NCBI RefSeq assembly: GCF_014529535.1
Contig: NC_050735.1
Location: forward strand, 1,612,001-1,676,000
Origin: Bradysia coprophila
Taxonomy: Eukaryota > Arthropoda > Insecta > Diptera > Sciaridae
Length of the DNA: 64,000 bases
Direction of reading: 5' to 3'
Shown here: in pieces, positions 48,401 to 56,375 of the stretch
Numbering within the stretch: position 1 is the first letter of the stretch
Layout of the letters: every line of letters begins with the position of its first letter
Made by a program: the position numbers and the translations under genes
The notes under the pieces: model-generated
The model's database searches: none
What the model was told of the DNA's origin: nothing
The model's input: only the letters and a program-made list of their open reading frames with translations

Positions 48401-50961
48401 AAACGTCATACTACACTCGGGAAATAATTTGATATTTCGATATCACGATGAGAAATAGTACCTCGGTCTAAAGCCCTCGGACACTTTTACTCATATATAT
48501 ACGAAATATCAAATTCCTCCCATTGGTACAGTAATATACTATAACTTTTGAAATTTTCCATTTTCAGTACCATTTCACGGAAATCATTAAACTGTTCTTC
48601 ATGGTTGCTGATGTGCGATTAATCACTCCCGATCCAAATGGCCTAACAGATGGCGAAATTCCGATTTTTGATATGACCGGATTTTCGTTGAGACATTTAA
48701 CGAAGGTTGTGCTGTCGTCGCTGCGATGTTATATGAAATACACACAGGTAGTTCGCGTACCTCGATCTTTACCGACGGTTATGCCATAGCATTTGTATCG
48801 AAAGTGACGACATTAATCATGAATTCTGGTAAACGAATTCGTGTATTTAACTAATGAAGTAAAAGATTTCGCTCAAAAAGTAACAGATTCGATACTAGTG
48901 ATATGCTCGTCGTCTGCAAAAGGTTAAATGAGCCTGGTTGTTGAAGAAAACCATGAAATTCCTTCCAAAGTAATCTCCAACCAGATAATAATTTTGACTT
49001 TGTCAATAGGAAGCCCATCCAGTTCGATTGAAGCAGATACACGTAATCAATTGTTCGCCATTCCTTGATCGCGTGTTGGCTCTTTTGAAGCCGTTCATAA
49101 AGAGCGAAGTTTTCAAATTGGTAAGACAGTAAAATTTCCGTCATCAAAAACAAATTGACTGAAAAATTTCCCCCCATCGAAAATAGATTCATTTCCACGC
49201 ACCTGGTGCCGATACATTGTACAAATTCGTCCCATTGGAATTGCTGCCAAATGAATATGGCGGAAAGGCTGGCAGTCTGGGAGTTTTGAAGAAAGAAATG
49301 GTTGAAAAGCTGATGAGTAACAGGTAAATCGAAATCCAGCCAAAATAATTGTTGTACGGATTCCTGTCCATTTGCGACGAAGTTCTCTGTTCGAATGTTA
49401 TGTGTTTCACTTCATTAAAATTCAAGCAGCGCTAACGATATTATTTAAATTTTAACAATACAAAAAATGCATTGAAAATGCCCATTCGGTTTACACAGCT
49501 AAAACATTGACCATTTTGGTCTTTTGACCTTCACCGATTTTGTAATTAAAAATTTGTTTCGATTCATTCACTCATGTTACAGTACACGGATTCGCACGCA
49601 TATCATTTTTTTTTATTCTCTTGCCGTGTTACATAATAATTTGTTTTGTTTTTTTATAAGTTAGTTGTTAAGAGTTCTCTTTTTTTGTGGGTCTGTTTTT
49701 GTTAGAACAACGCTGAAAGTGGTTAAGTTTCCATGCAAAAAATCGTGCAGGTTTAATTCGATCAATTAATTTTTCAGCTCAACTTACTCATTTGTAAGCT
49801 TCGATTGACTATAATTTTTTCGTTCTTTCATTCTATTCGGCCTCATAAACCACTTACCAATACAACTACCAATTGTGTTCCTGTTTCATACCTTGTTTTC
49901 GATAATGAATTTGTTAATTTACGTGCTGGAATTAGTTAGACTCAGCAGTAGTTCTGGTTATTCATATCATGTGCAATATATCCGAATGTTCGTGTATTTT
50001 CCCAAGGCTAAAAAACGAGAATGGTCAATTAAGAACATAAACTAAGTCGTACAATTGTTCGCCTCTTCAAAAAAAAAATGTCTAATTATACAAAACAAAC
50101 GAATGATTGACCAATAATTATGCAATCGACAAAAAATGGTTTTGTTACGTTGGATTAGTCGATTTAAATCATTTCATTCCGCGAACACTTACTAATAAAA
50201 CAACAAGTTACTGACGAAATGAAGAGTAATAGACGTTTCTTGACGAGTTCACTCCTCTTCACACTTTCCTCTTACAGAATGTTAATAAGCCACGATTTCC
50301 TGAAGAAACGTCGTTAACATTATTTTTCGAAAAACTCACATTTTCTTCAGAAAGCCGAGGATTCTTAACATTCTGTAAAAGGAAGTGTGAAGAAATGGTG
50401 AGTTTCTGAAGGAGTGGTCAGTTTATGAATAAGTTGTGAGTTTATGAAGAAGTAGTAAGTTTATGAAGAAGTGGTGGATTTCTGAAGAAGTTGTGAGGTT
50501 CTTAGAAGTGCTGAGTTTCTGAAAAAGCGATGAGTTTCTGAAGAAACGTCATTTCTTTAGGAACTCGCACCTTCTTGAGAAATTCGTCGAATTTACAGTG
50601 AAATATTTTGGATAGTTTACCTTTCTAAACGGAATGGTGAGACCACTTCAATTCTCCCCAGTCTCGTTTAGTGATTACCAATATTGCGCTATCGTGCACA
50701 CTTCTCCTCTCAAAATTGTAAGGAAACAACCGCCTTGTCACATTACGTCCTTCATGTTGATTTCCGTGTCGTGGATCATCAAAAATCTGTTTTTCGATTC
50801 ATTTTAACAGTCTCCAGATAGAATTGATCAATAAAATTATTTTCTTTCACAGAGAATATTTAATGGACGAATCAAGATGGAAGTTGCAGTCAACGACGAA
50901 AGGGTCGCAGAAAATTGAACAAGAAGTAAATGCCAATTTTCGAACATTATCCATTGATTAG
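24461..50961 (+). CDS. CRAL-TRIO domain lipid-transfer protein (alpha-TTP/CRALBP-like)
   Basis: Predicted 285-residue cytosolic carrier of a small hydrophobic ligand such as a tocopherol, retinoid or phosphoinositide. Seven exons: 24461-24539, 28689-28848, 40071-40152, 48568-48747, 49010-49120, 49187-49323, 50853-50961. All have GT-AG borders and join in phase. The N-terminal CRAL-TRIO-N helices (about 8-60) include [18 protein letters not shown]. The lipid-binding fold (about 95-240) shows [14 protein letters not shown], then [20 protein letters not shown], and the closing [10 protein letters not shown]. The protein is a little short for the family (around 300). The gene spans 26.5 kb because introns 1-3 are 4.1, 11.2 and 8.4 kb. 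Intron 2 contains a piggyBac transposase, its relic and a satellite; intron 3 contains a whole carotenoid oxygenase gene on the other strand. The ligand cannot be deduced from sequence. Confidence 0.9.
24540..27682. other. Intron 1 of the CRAL-TRIO gene, no nested gene
   Basis: AT-rich sequence. The words TTTGTGCGCA or CGCACAAAT recur (24395, 24965, 25310), and TTTAGG...GCT motifs lie near 24970-25340, possibly old repeats. No gene recognised. Confidence 0.45.
27683..27781. mobile_element. Short inverted-repeat element
   Basis: AAAAGTACTCTGTGTGAGAGA and CTCTCTCACGGAGTACTTTTT are inverted copies 57 bases apart. In intron 1 of the CRAL-TRIO gene. Confidence 0.55.
28000..28235. mobile_element. 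CAGTCAAAGG-type MITE, copy 1
   Basis: Left end CTACAGTCAAAGGCAGTCAA, right end its near complement, with inverted homology for about 55 bases through TTTTCAGCATAAATTTGCTT. The centre is GC-richer (GCTACACGCACGCGCATG). No coding content. Confidence 0.8.
28367..28613. mobile_element. CAGTCAAAGG-type MITE, copy 2
   Basis: Second, diverged member of the family, 130 bases after copy 1 and ending only 75 bases before exon 2 of the CRAL-TRIO gene (28689). Ends CTACAGTCAGAGTCAGTG and the matching complement. Confidence 0.8.
28849..29942. other. Start of intron 2 of the CRAL-TRIO gene
   Basis: No gene. A stretch at 29011-29070 with CCGCCAAAAT, ATATCAAAAC and GGTCAGAAA recurs at 32309-32350, so both are probably repeat fragments. 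Confidence 0.45.
29943..30190. mobile_element. MITE with a second palindrome inside
   Basis: Outer ends TTTTATCTACTGTAAGTTG and the complement of TTTTATCTACTGTTAGTTG face inward. Inside, 30031-30060 and 30067-30097 form a near-perfect 30-base hairpin arm pair (GTGCGCATAAGTGTCTATAT...). This looks like one palindromic element in another. Confidence 0.65.
30195..30314. mobile_element. Palindromic MITE with CGCTCCGCTCG centre
   Basis: Ends TTGCTAACACGTTAGTAAAT and the complement of TTGCTAACTAGTTAGTAAAT. The arms continue through TTTTGCGCAC to a centre AACTCGCTCCGCTCG. Confidence 0.7.
30315..31844. other. Intron 2 of the CRAL-TRIO gene, no gene seen
   Basis: AT-rich intronic DNA. No open frame, RNA gene or repeat was recognised. 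Confidence 0.45.
31845..31998. mobile_element. CAACGCACTTCAAGC MITE, copy 1
   Basis: Begins CAACGCACTTCAAGCAAAAG, ends in the degenerate complement, and contains GACAGCTGCCAAATAGAGTA. Homologous to 51971-52134 and in part to 34550-34620. Confidence 0.65.
32173..32293. mobile_element. Short inverted-repeat element
   Basis: GTGAGACTTCTGAAAGGCTA and ATCGAACGAATTCAGACTTC on the left are mirrored by GAAGTCTGAATTCGATCGAT and TTAGGCTTTGTGAGAC on the right. Confidence 0.6.
32294..33659. other. Intron 2 of the CRAL-TRIO gene, no gene seen
   Basis: AT-rich intronic DNA with small open frames that resemble nothing known. Confidence 0.4.
33660..33840 (+). repeat. Candidate tRNA-derived SINE
   Basis: TGACTCAATGGTAGCG resembles a pol III A box, and GGTTTCGTTTCC, about 40 bases on, resembles a B box (GGTTCGANTCC). 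A body of about 110 bases and a run of ten T follow. The sequence does not fold into a proper tRNA. Copy number elsewhere is unknown. Confidence 0.4.
33841..35089. other. Intron 2 of the CRAL-TRIO gene, no gene seen
   Basis: No coding region. A stretch near 34550-34620 with AAGTTTCGGTACCCTATTTA then GAGTACCAC is a fragment of the MITE family at 51971-52134. Confidence 0.45.
35090..36140 (+). repeat. ~120-bp satellite array, about 8-9 units
   Basis: The unit carries AGCTCTAGAACTCAAGCATT, AGGAGCAGAAGAATAATTTT, TTCGCAATAAAATGG, and GGTTGGTTCCTAGGTTTGGACC. The AACTCAAG block recurs near 35155, 35277, 35398, 35519, 35638, 35759 and 35882, then in decayed form to about 36120. The middle units are the most alike and the last ones diverge, as expected from unequal exchange. 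The array ends about 90 bases before a piggyBac relic. Confidence 0.92.
36221..36448 (-). pseudogene. Relic of a piggyBac transposase, C-terminal cysteine-rich domain
   Basis: The reading frame gives a peptide with [20 protein letters not shown] then [14 protein letters not shown]. It lines up Cys by Cys with the C-terminal cysteine-rich domain of the transposase at 37192 ([20 protein letters not shown]...). Nothing of the catalytic domain precedes it. It is a diverged piece of a second, related element rather than a duplicate of the same one. Confidence 0.8.
36449..37191. other. Spacer between the relic and the piggyBac gene
   Basis: AT-rich sequence. No terminal inverted repeat with TTAA could be identified downstream of the transposase. 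Confidence 0.4.
37192..38985 (-). mobile_element. piggyBac-family transposase gene, catalytically intact reading frame
   Basis: An uninterrupted frame of about 597 codons encodes a DDE_Tnp_1_7 (piggyBac) transposase, which cuts and pastes DNA at TTAA. An acidic N-terminal stretch is followed by the conserved core. The three catalytic aspartates are in their usual contexts: SVDEQM, FFDNYF and GGVDLMN. Counted from 38796 they are residues 179, 264 and 377. The C-terminus has a cysteine-rich domain with about eight Cys/His ligands, used in this family for end binding. No stop or frameshift is seen. The frame has no ATG near its start: TAG at 38988-38986 is followed by 117 codons without Met. A start at 39004 (ATG CA) joined to the frame by a 34-base GT-AG gap (38999-38966) would work, but that intron is unusually short. 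No TTAA-flanked ends were found, so it may be an immobile or domesticated copy. It lies in intron 2 of the CRAL-TRIO gene, on the opposite strand. Confidence 0.88.
39005..40070. other. End of intron 2 of the CRAL-TRIO gene
   Basis: Upstream flank of the transposase. A palindrome ATGGGATAAATTTATCCCAT lies at 39519-39538 and another, CACAGTTGTACAACTGTG, at 39326-39343. Overlapping open frames on both strands near 39155-39470 follow from such symmetry; no gene recognised. Confidence 0.45.
40384..41134. mobile_element. AAATCTAGATTT MITE interrupted by a larger element
   Basis: The outer ends (AATTTGCTTAACAAATAAAA then ATCTAGATT; right end the near complement) match an uninterrupted copy at 54802-54910. 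The insertion lies after TATTTTAG. Confidence 0.7.
40427..41048. mobile_element. ~620-bp element with ~130-bp inverted repeats
   Basis: The two ends start AGTGATTCTTTTGAAAATCC and CAGGGATTCTTTTGAAAATC (the latter on the minus strand). They stay inverted copies through TTCGTCTGGGATG and CTCACACAGTCTCGAGCCAC. TTAG lies on both sides (40423-40426 and 41049-41052), compatible with a 3-4 base target duplication. The arms give similar short peptides on opposite strands, which are not genes. No transposase. Confidence 0.75.
41753..48004 (-). CDS. ninaB: Carotenoid cleavage oxygenase, NinaB/BCO/RPE65 family
   Basis: Predicted 589-residue non-heme iron enzyme that cleaves (and in insect NinaB also isomerises) carotenoids to the retinal chromophore. 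Nine exons: 48004-47776, 43732-43599, 43531-43407, 43342-43029, 42963-42758, 42698-42552, 42495-42169, 42106-41993, 41926-41753, all in phase. The four iron-binding histidines are in family context: TAHPH (His231), YYHSF (His292), FHHIN (His363/364) and FHGQW (His576). RNGTG, PDPCKT and PSEPIFV are also typical. Exon 1 starts with a hydrophobic segment (about 1-19), then a polar linker, then [12 protein letters not shown], which continues into exon 2 across a 4.0-kb intron. A hydrophobic leader is unusual for a family that mostly binds membranes peripherally. The exon 3 donor (GTTCTA) is weak but in phase. The whole gene lies inside intron 3 of the CRAL-TRIO gene, on the opposite strand. Confidence 0.92.
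45003..45080 (+). repeat. tRNA-like sequence, SINE head or tRNA relic
   Basis: GCTCCGTTAGCTCATCGCG resembles the 5' part and A box of a tRNA, and AGTTTAATTCTCGCCC, 45 bases later, resembles a T arm and B box. The acceptor ends do not pair, so it is not an intact tRNA. In intron 1 of the carotenoid oxygenase gene. Confidence 0.35.
45328..45430. repeat. Dispersed repeat with GAGGTGAAGCCGAGGTC centre, copy 1
   Basis: Shares GTGCATTTTGTTGATTCGAG, GTGAAGCCGAGGTCAATAAA and CACACGAAA with 45841-45960. Arms around the centre are partly inverted (TAGAGTTTACGTG versus CACACGAAAACGAGAC). A weaker relative is at 47520-47615. Confidence 0.65.
45841..45960. repeat. Dispersed repeat with GAGGTGAAGCCGAGGTC centre, copy 2
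   Basis: Second copy, with ends AGGGATAAAAAG and CTTTTTATCCCG (inverted), so it is likely a complete palindromic MITE. Confidence 0.7.
45961..47500. other. Intron 1 of the carotenoid oxygenase gene, no gene seen
   Basis: A fragment at 46670-46735 (TTGTCGAAAAGACAGTTACC, GAAGCTTGTTGCTCAAAAAT) recurs at 59085-59145 and is a dispersed repeat. No coding region. Confidence 0.5.
48331..48403. mobile_element. Short palindromic element
   Basis: TTTCCTTTACTATGGAGGGA and its complement with small changes (TCCCTCCTTCGTAAAGGAAA) face each other. It lies 165 bases before exon 4 of the CRAL-TRIO gene. Confidence 0.55.
50240..50400. repeat. Inverted repeat
   Basis: CACTTTCCTCTTACAGAATG and TTAATAAGCCACGATTTCCT on the left mirror CCGAGGATTCTTAACATTCT and GTAAAAGGAAGTGTG on the right. 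In intron 6 of the CRAL-TRIO gene. Confidence 0.6.
50396..50560 (+). repeat. Degenerate GAGTTTCTGAAGAAG array
   Basis: About nine imperfect units of 15-27 bases with the core GAGTTT(C/A)TGAAGAAG. It grows out of one arm of the adjacent inverted repeat. Confidence 0.7.
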
Positions 50962-51102
50962 TTATAAAATGTTAAGTTAAGTTACTTGTTGGTATAGAAA
51001 TCGTAAGCTGTAAATGAACAGAATTTATTTAGAAATAATATTTTTTTTTAAATAATTTTACTTCGCAAACTTTTTTGTAATTGTTTAACCTCATGAAGGT
51101 GA

Positions 51103-51108
51103 AATAAA
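51103..51108 (+). terminator. Polyadenylation signal of the CRAL-TRIO gene
   Basis: AATAAA 142 bases after the stop codon. Confidence 0.55.
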
Positions 51109-51970
51109 TTGATTGAGGTGCATAAAAAAAGAATCTTCTTTTGGTTGTACATAATGTACATTGTCTCACATTCCTAAAGTAATTTATAAGTTTCGTGCGT
51201 GAGTTACTGTTCCGATAACGACAATTCGAAGCTGATTCGAAATAGAGCTGAATAAAATTTCATTTTTATTAATATTCGCTAACGTTACATCTCCCCTGCA
51301 CTGTTAATATGTAACTGCCTGTAGTTCCTAATAAAACCGAGAAATAATTGGTAAGATCTTGAAGCATTTATCAGGTCAGCTTTTTTGTTGCAAACATCTG
51401 TCTCCATATCCATGTCCATCTCAAATCGATAACTTCCTCAACTCCTGTGTCCCGACATTTCAATTTACACAGAACATGAAACTCCTTCATAAAAAATGAA
51501 AGACAAGTATAGCAGTAGCTATCCTTTCCTTAAGTTACCTACGCTTTGTATCTGAAAGGTCCCATCATTTGCAATTTTTTTATTTATTATTATTCTGTCA
51601 TATAGTGGACTGATCACTATATGTAGGTTAGTATTCTACAGTAAGTTTAACAACACTACAAATAACAACAAAACACGTCTTATCCGTAGAAATGATCCAC
51701 ATCAGAGGCTGAAGCGGTAAAGTCTGAAACTAGTGTTGACATTCATTGGTATTGTAACCCATTACGTTGGGCTCCACAATGTCCACTTCTCAATTACATT
51801 TTGTACAAAGCTGCATTTGGGTCAGTTGTTATTCAAAAGACTAGTCATTTCGTGCTGCCGATTTTCTTAGAGCATACAGGCGATGGGAGAAACTCATAAT
51901 CTGAAAATGGAGCAAAACGGACGTGGACAATTCTACCCAACAAAGCATAAAAGAGACTAACAAAGGTCTA
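51109..51970. other. Intergenic between the CRAL-TRIO and odorant receptor genes
   Basis: The two genes are convergent here. No coding region seen; a short inverted repeat CATATAGTGG...TCACTATATG is at 51599-51622. Confidence 0.45.
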
Positions 51971-52134
51971 ACAACGCACATCAAGCAAAAGAGCTATTAA
52001 TGACAGCTGCCAAATAGAGTACTATTTTGCATGAAATTTAACACTCACTCTTTTTACAGTGTAAAATTTTGTATGGAGCACTGTCAAGTTTCAGTACCCT
52101 ATTTAGAGTACCACTTTTGCTTGAAGTGCGTTGG
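51971..52134. mobile_element. CAACGCACTTCAAGC MITE, copy 2
   Basis: Begins ACAACGCACATCAAGCAAAA and ends with the complement of CCAACGCACTTCAAGCAAAA. It contains GACAGCTGCCAAATAGAGTA near the left and TACCCTATTTAGAGTA near the right. Confidence 0.75.
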
Positions 52135-52334
52135 TTGGACAGAATTATATATTTCGAACTCTGCTGCATCTACTTCTTGAATTTTTTTATAATTTTGAAG
52201 AACAGGTCCTACAAATAAACTTTCATCGATTAATTAGGATGCAGGCAAGGAAGATGAAACATTATTTGTAAGCCCCCACTGTTCACGGAAATCGTTTACG
52301 TTTATTCAATTTTAATTGACGAAGTTCTACTTAC

Positions 52335-53558
52335 CGTTGTAAACAGTGCCAAGTTCAGTGGAAACAATTTTCCGGCTGTAAGCACGGTGTTCCTCTTTAA
52401 TCGTTCCATGAATAGCATCACATGCCTTTGATACCTTACCGGCATTTCATACCAAATGGACGAGTAAGTGTAATTTGTTAAAGTATTCGTAGCGGTTAAT
52501 ATTCGGTTGCCGAAGAATGTGTACGAGAAGACTTCAATTGCAATGCATGTCATGAAGAGGAAACAGAATAGAAATTGGAGTAAATGTTCGGATATCGACA
52601 TCTGAAAGAAATAAGAGATCATAGTGAGATCATGATTGACTTAAGTCAATTTTTTCCGTCTGTGTGTTACACTAGTCATTTGGTATACACCACTGCAAAA
52701 GACCGTTGCACTTAAGCATATTTGAGCAAAGAATTGGATCGATAAAAAATTTTCCATTTCGACAACCAAACTGAATTGAATATTAGAAAGTTAGGTATTG
52801 ATTGACTGCAATTAAGTCACACGTCCTGCTTACTCCATTAAATGTTGATGCTTTTTTACACAGACTATGAACTTCTGTTGTTCAATCTCATCATCATGCT
52901 TCACATTTTGGCCAAGTTGTTCGACTCGTCTTCCAATTATGACAAGATGCGTAGCTATTGTATCCATCAAATAATATGAGAAACAGTCAAGCGTTATATT
53001 GATGTGCATAATGGCAAAGGCACAAAAGACCGAATACGGATAAACAATCCAAAATGATGTTCTATCGTTTTGCCAATCGACTGGATACCAACACACCAAC
53101 GGCATCTCTGGATTCGTTTTACTGAACGCTTTGAAGCATGACGTTCCGATAGCAAGATGTCCAGCGAATAAAAATGAATACGACAGACGGCTAACATCTC
53201 GTTCCAACACATTCGACAGTTCGACTTCCTCAGGACTATTTTCGTCCTGTAATTTGTACAACTTTGGTACAAAGTTAACAATTTGCTCCTTGTAATAGTA
53301 ATAGTTGAAGATCTTAAATAAATAGGCCAATATCGTCAATGTCGTGTACAGGGCGTCGGTGGTTTTTTCAATGTCACTTATATTGATGGCAATATATGCG
53401 AGAGCAAAGCCAACGAAGACTAGCGAAATGAAAAAATGAAAAACGTATGAGTATATCCAGTAGAGCTTTGCGGGGCCATTCGATTTCGGGAACAGTCCAT
53501 AGACGTTGAGAATGAAAATGAGAAAGCGACTTAATGTGGTTGAACCTTTCTGTGACAT
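52335..53558 (-). CDS. Insect odorant receptor (7tm_6), C-terminus unresolved
   Basis: Member of the insect odorant receptor family: a seven-helix, inverted-topology ligand-gated channel subunit that works with Orco in olfactory neurons. Exons 53558-52834, 52770-52671 and 52601-52335 give 364 residues in phase. The middle exon is only 100 bases and encodes a helix (FLSIQFFAQICLSATVF). Family signs are the aromatic-rich helices, the HQHLM segment before TM4-5, TFFGNRI, WYEMPVRYQRHVMLFMERLK, and the TAGKLFPLNLALFTT block before the last helix. The usual last coding piece is unclear. At 52335 a strong donor (ACG|GTAAGT) could lead to 52211-52173 (12 residues then stop). Reading through instead gives VSRTSSIKIE and stop. 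Neither gives a full TM7, so the gene may be truncated or the last exon missed. Upstream is a TATATAAG box. Confidence 0.85.
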
Positions 53559-53616
53559 TATTCGGGTTTGTATCCGTTAATTTAGAAAACACGAATGAAC
53601 AACATCTTGGAAAGGC

Positions 53617-53628
53617 CTTATATATAAG
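53617..53628 (-). promoter_or_regulatory. TATA box of the odorant receptor gene
   Basis: The palindromic CTTATATATAAG is 59-70 bases before the start codon, giving a very short leader. Confidence 0.45.
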
Positions 53629-53981
53629 AGGTAGTTCAGTTTACTCGGCGTGGTTTTTTGTCTGTAACGTCTTTAGCATAAAATAGGAAATCAGCTAAAA
53701 AGTTCAGAGTCCTTTAGACATTGTATTGTGACACTAATATTAAGGATGAACGGATTATTGTTCTTTTGTTATCAAGGTTATCTCCAACCGTTACTTCCAT
53801 TGGACGATCGTTAGAATAACAGGTTTCAAAAGTTTAATTTGGATTCAGGTCAGGTCGGGTTTCAGTTTCCTCCTGTTTTTGGGCTGTCTGGTTTTCAAAA
53901 TTTAATTTTCGTTGAGTTCGAGTCTATTTTTGAAAAAAGAACATCGCTAATCTCTCAAAGCTATGCTCAAAGCAAAAGGCT

Positions 53982-54135
53982 CTATGCCAGGCAAAAATTC
54001 GAAATTTTTTATCTGTCAAACACGGCCCTTAACAATTTTCCGTTTTCAAAATTCTCCATACAAAATGTAAACAAACATCGGCTGTTAGGGACCGTTTTTG
54101 ACAGATAAAACATGTTGAGCTTTTGCCTAGTGTAG
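53982..54135. mobile_element. MITE with AGGCAAAA ends
   Basis: Left CTATGCCAGGCAAAAATTCG and right (complement) CTACACTAGGCAAAAGCTC. The arms share TTTATCTGTCAAA and CGG(C/T)CCTTAACA blocks. Confidence 0.65.
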
Positions 54136-54801
54136 AAGTAGATCCTTTTCTCAAAGCAAAGAACATGTCAACTTCACTAAGAATCTACGAGATTGGTAAT
54201 AACCAAAGTTCTGAAAGAACCTTGGTAATAACATGAAATCTGCTTTTCCAGTGGAGACAATCTTATAGTATAAAAAGACAATCCATTTTTTATTGATAAA
54301 AAAATGAAGAAAATTATTAATTAAAAAATTAAAGAAAATTTCTTAAAATCACCAAGTTATACATAAATTATGAAGTTCTTATTCGATTTATAGTCAGAGC
54401 CGTGGATTAATTAGCTTTAGATTTTTATTTCGAATAATTTGAATTAGTAATTATTAATTTAATTAAATAAAAGACAAATTGGTCGGGTATCATTTGACAT
54501 TTTCAGTTTAATTAATTCATTATTTCGATTGTCTATAAGAGTGACTTTCGACTTTGTATACAGAATTACTGCTGTTCACAATATTACTCATATTTGGGTG
54601 GGTCAGGTCTGGACTGATTATATTTATAGACCACAGGAGTAAAGGTACCATTTCCTGCTTTTGATATAAATGTCTTTCGATAAGTAAGAGGTTAGTACAT
54701 GCTACACCTGGTCTTTGAACTGTAAGTCTGACTGTGGAGAGAAATGAAATTGGACTAATTTTCTGTTTTAATTGTTGCTGTGTTTTGTGAATGATTCACA
54801 C
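54136..54801. other. Intergenic between odorant receptor and odorant-binding protein
   Basis: Very AT-rich, no gene seen. Part of the 1.87-kb interval between two divergent chemosensory genes. Confidence 0.45.
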
Positions 54802-54910
54802 AAAATTTGTTTAACAAATAAAAATCTAGATTTTTTTATTTTAGTATTTCTTTCTTGTTGCGAGCGCGGGGGCTAGCCAAAATTCAGAAAAATCTAGATT
54901 TTAACTTAAG
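54802..54910. mobile_element. AAATCTAGATTT MITE, uninterrupted copy
   Basis: Ends AAAATTTGTTTAACAAATAA and AAAATCTAGATTTTAA, around a GC-rich centre TTGCGAGCGCGGGGGC. Same family as 40384-41134, where a larger element interrupts it. Confidence 0.7.
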
Positions 54911-55329
54911 TTAGAAAACATGACGAGTTTCACTTTTCTCTCCCTGCCCTGTAATAAATACCTCTACTTCCTGATTCACATTGCAAAATATACTTTCATA
55001 TTCAATTCTTGATCATGTACACATTCTCAAAAAATGCTTAGAAAAAAAATAGATCCCACCTTTTGACGACCACTCAGACCTTTTGGACCTTATTATTCTG
55101 AAAATATTTTTGTTATAAGATATGCTAATATGTAATGACTAGCAGTTTCATTCTATTACGAATTCTAGGTTACAAATCATTGTAATGTTCTGTGAGATTA
55201 TTTAACGGAAATTGGAAATTATTATGTTTGCAACCGGTAACCAACGAAGAGGAACACCAAAATGTAAACTATCAACGATTGATAATCATTTTTTCTGATA
55301 AATTATACTTGCAATGGTCCTATCATTAC

Positions 55330-55336
55330 TATAAAT
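55330..55336 (+). promoter_or_regulatory. TATA box of the odorant-binding protein gene
   Basis: TATAAAT about 100 bases before the start codon. Confidence 0.45.
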
Positions 55337-55432
55337 TGATTTGCAAATAGAATCATTTCGCCAGTTATTCACTAACGATCCCCGAAGAATTTACTCTTGA
55401 AGCTCAGTGTTTTCAAAATAAAATTTACAAAA

Positions 55433-56083
55433 ATGAGTTTTGTAATTAAAATTGTGCTTCTAGCTTGCGTGCTGGCGGCTGCAGCTAAAGTAAGTTGTGA
55501 ACGATCAGAGCTCATCAATAGAAACAGGTTATAAAATTGTAAAATTTCAAACGCTTGACTTTTTCCACTCGTAGCCATTAACAAGAGAAGAAGAGGAAGC
55601 GATGATTGCCGAATTAATTGGAAAGTGTAAAAGTGCAGAAGGCGCTTCGGATAGTGATGTCCAGGAAGCTATGGCACATATACCTCCGACAACTCGCCCG
55701 GGACAATGTTTTAATGCATGCATTATGGAGAGTCTAGGCCTTGTAAGACTATTCTTTTACTCTCGTTTTAGCGACATGTAATCGATTCTTTGAAACAATA
55801 GATGGTAGGCGGCAAGATATCAGTTGAAGGAGGTGTAAAAATGGCTGAGAGATCCGGCGATCCTACAAAAGTTAAGAATTCCGAAAGTGTTGGCAAAGAA
55901 TGCCAGTCCGTTGGTGGAGGAGACCGGTGAGTTGTTATTCAAGTGTTTCGTTATATTGTGCCAACAATAATATAATTTCGATTCCGTGGCTATTCCAGAT
56001 GCGATTCTGCCTTAGCTATTATGCAGTGTGTTGCCGAAGTTTCTGCTAAACTTGGTATAGATCCATCTAAAGATTTGCATTAA
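55433..56083 (+). CDS. Odorant-binding protein (PBP/GOBP family, classic six-Cys)
   Basis: Predicted 144-residue secreted carrier of small hydrophobic odorants in sensillar lymph or other fluids. Four exons: 55433-55489, 55575-55742, 55802-55926, 55999-56083, all GT-AG and in phase. The first exon is essentially the signal peptide (MSFVIKIVLLACVLAAAA). Mature cysteines are at 37, 64, 68, 109, 118 and 127, with spacing C-X26-C-X3-C-X40-C-X8-C-X8-C. The X3 and X8 spacings are hallmarks of classic OBPs. The protein is acidic near its N-terminus (TREEEEAMIAEL). It is divergent from the odorant receptor gene 1.87 kb away. Ligand and tissue are unknown. Confidence 0.93.
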
Positions 56084-56204
56084 AATTTCCACTGAATGCA
56101 CCCGTATCAGATTTCGGATTCGTTAAATGGACTTGCTTATAGCACTGGCGGTGCTTGAGAGTGCTTTGACTTGTTTGTTTCAATAACAAAGTTTTGTATA
56201 GCAT

Positions 56205-56210
56205 AATAAA
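56205..56210 (+). terminator. Polyadenylation signal of the odorant-binding protein gene
   Basis: AATAAA 122 bases after the stop codon. Confidence 0.6.
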
Positions 56211-56375
56211 ATTGTCATTCCAAAAATGTTTATTTTTACTTTACCTTACAATCCGTCAATATACCCTCTCTAGCGACCTAACTACATTTATTGAGGTGTT
56301 ATTTATTAACTCGAGTTACTCCCATTTTTCTAGTTATTATCGAACACCGAATTGAATCTGGTTGACCTATAGTAT

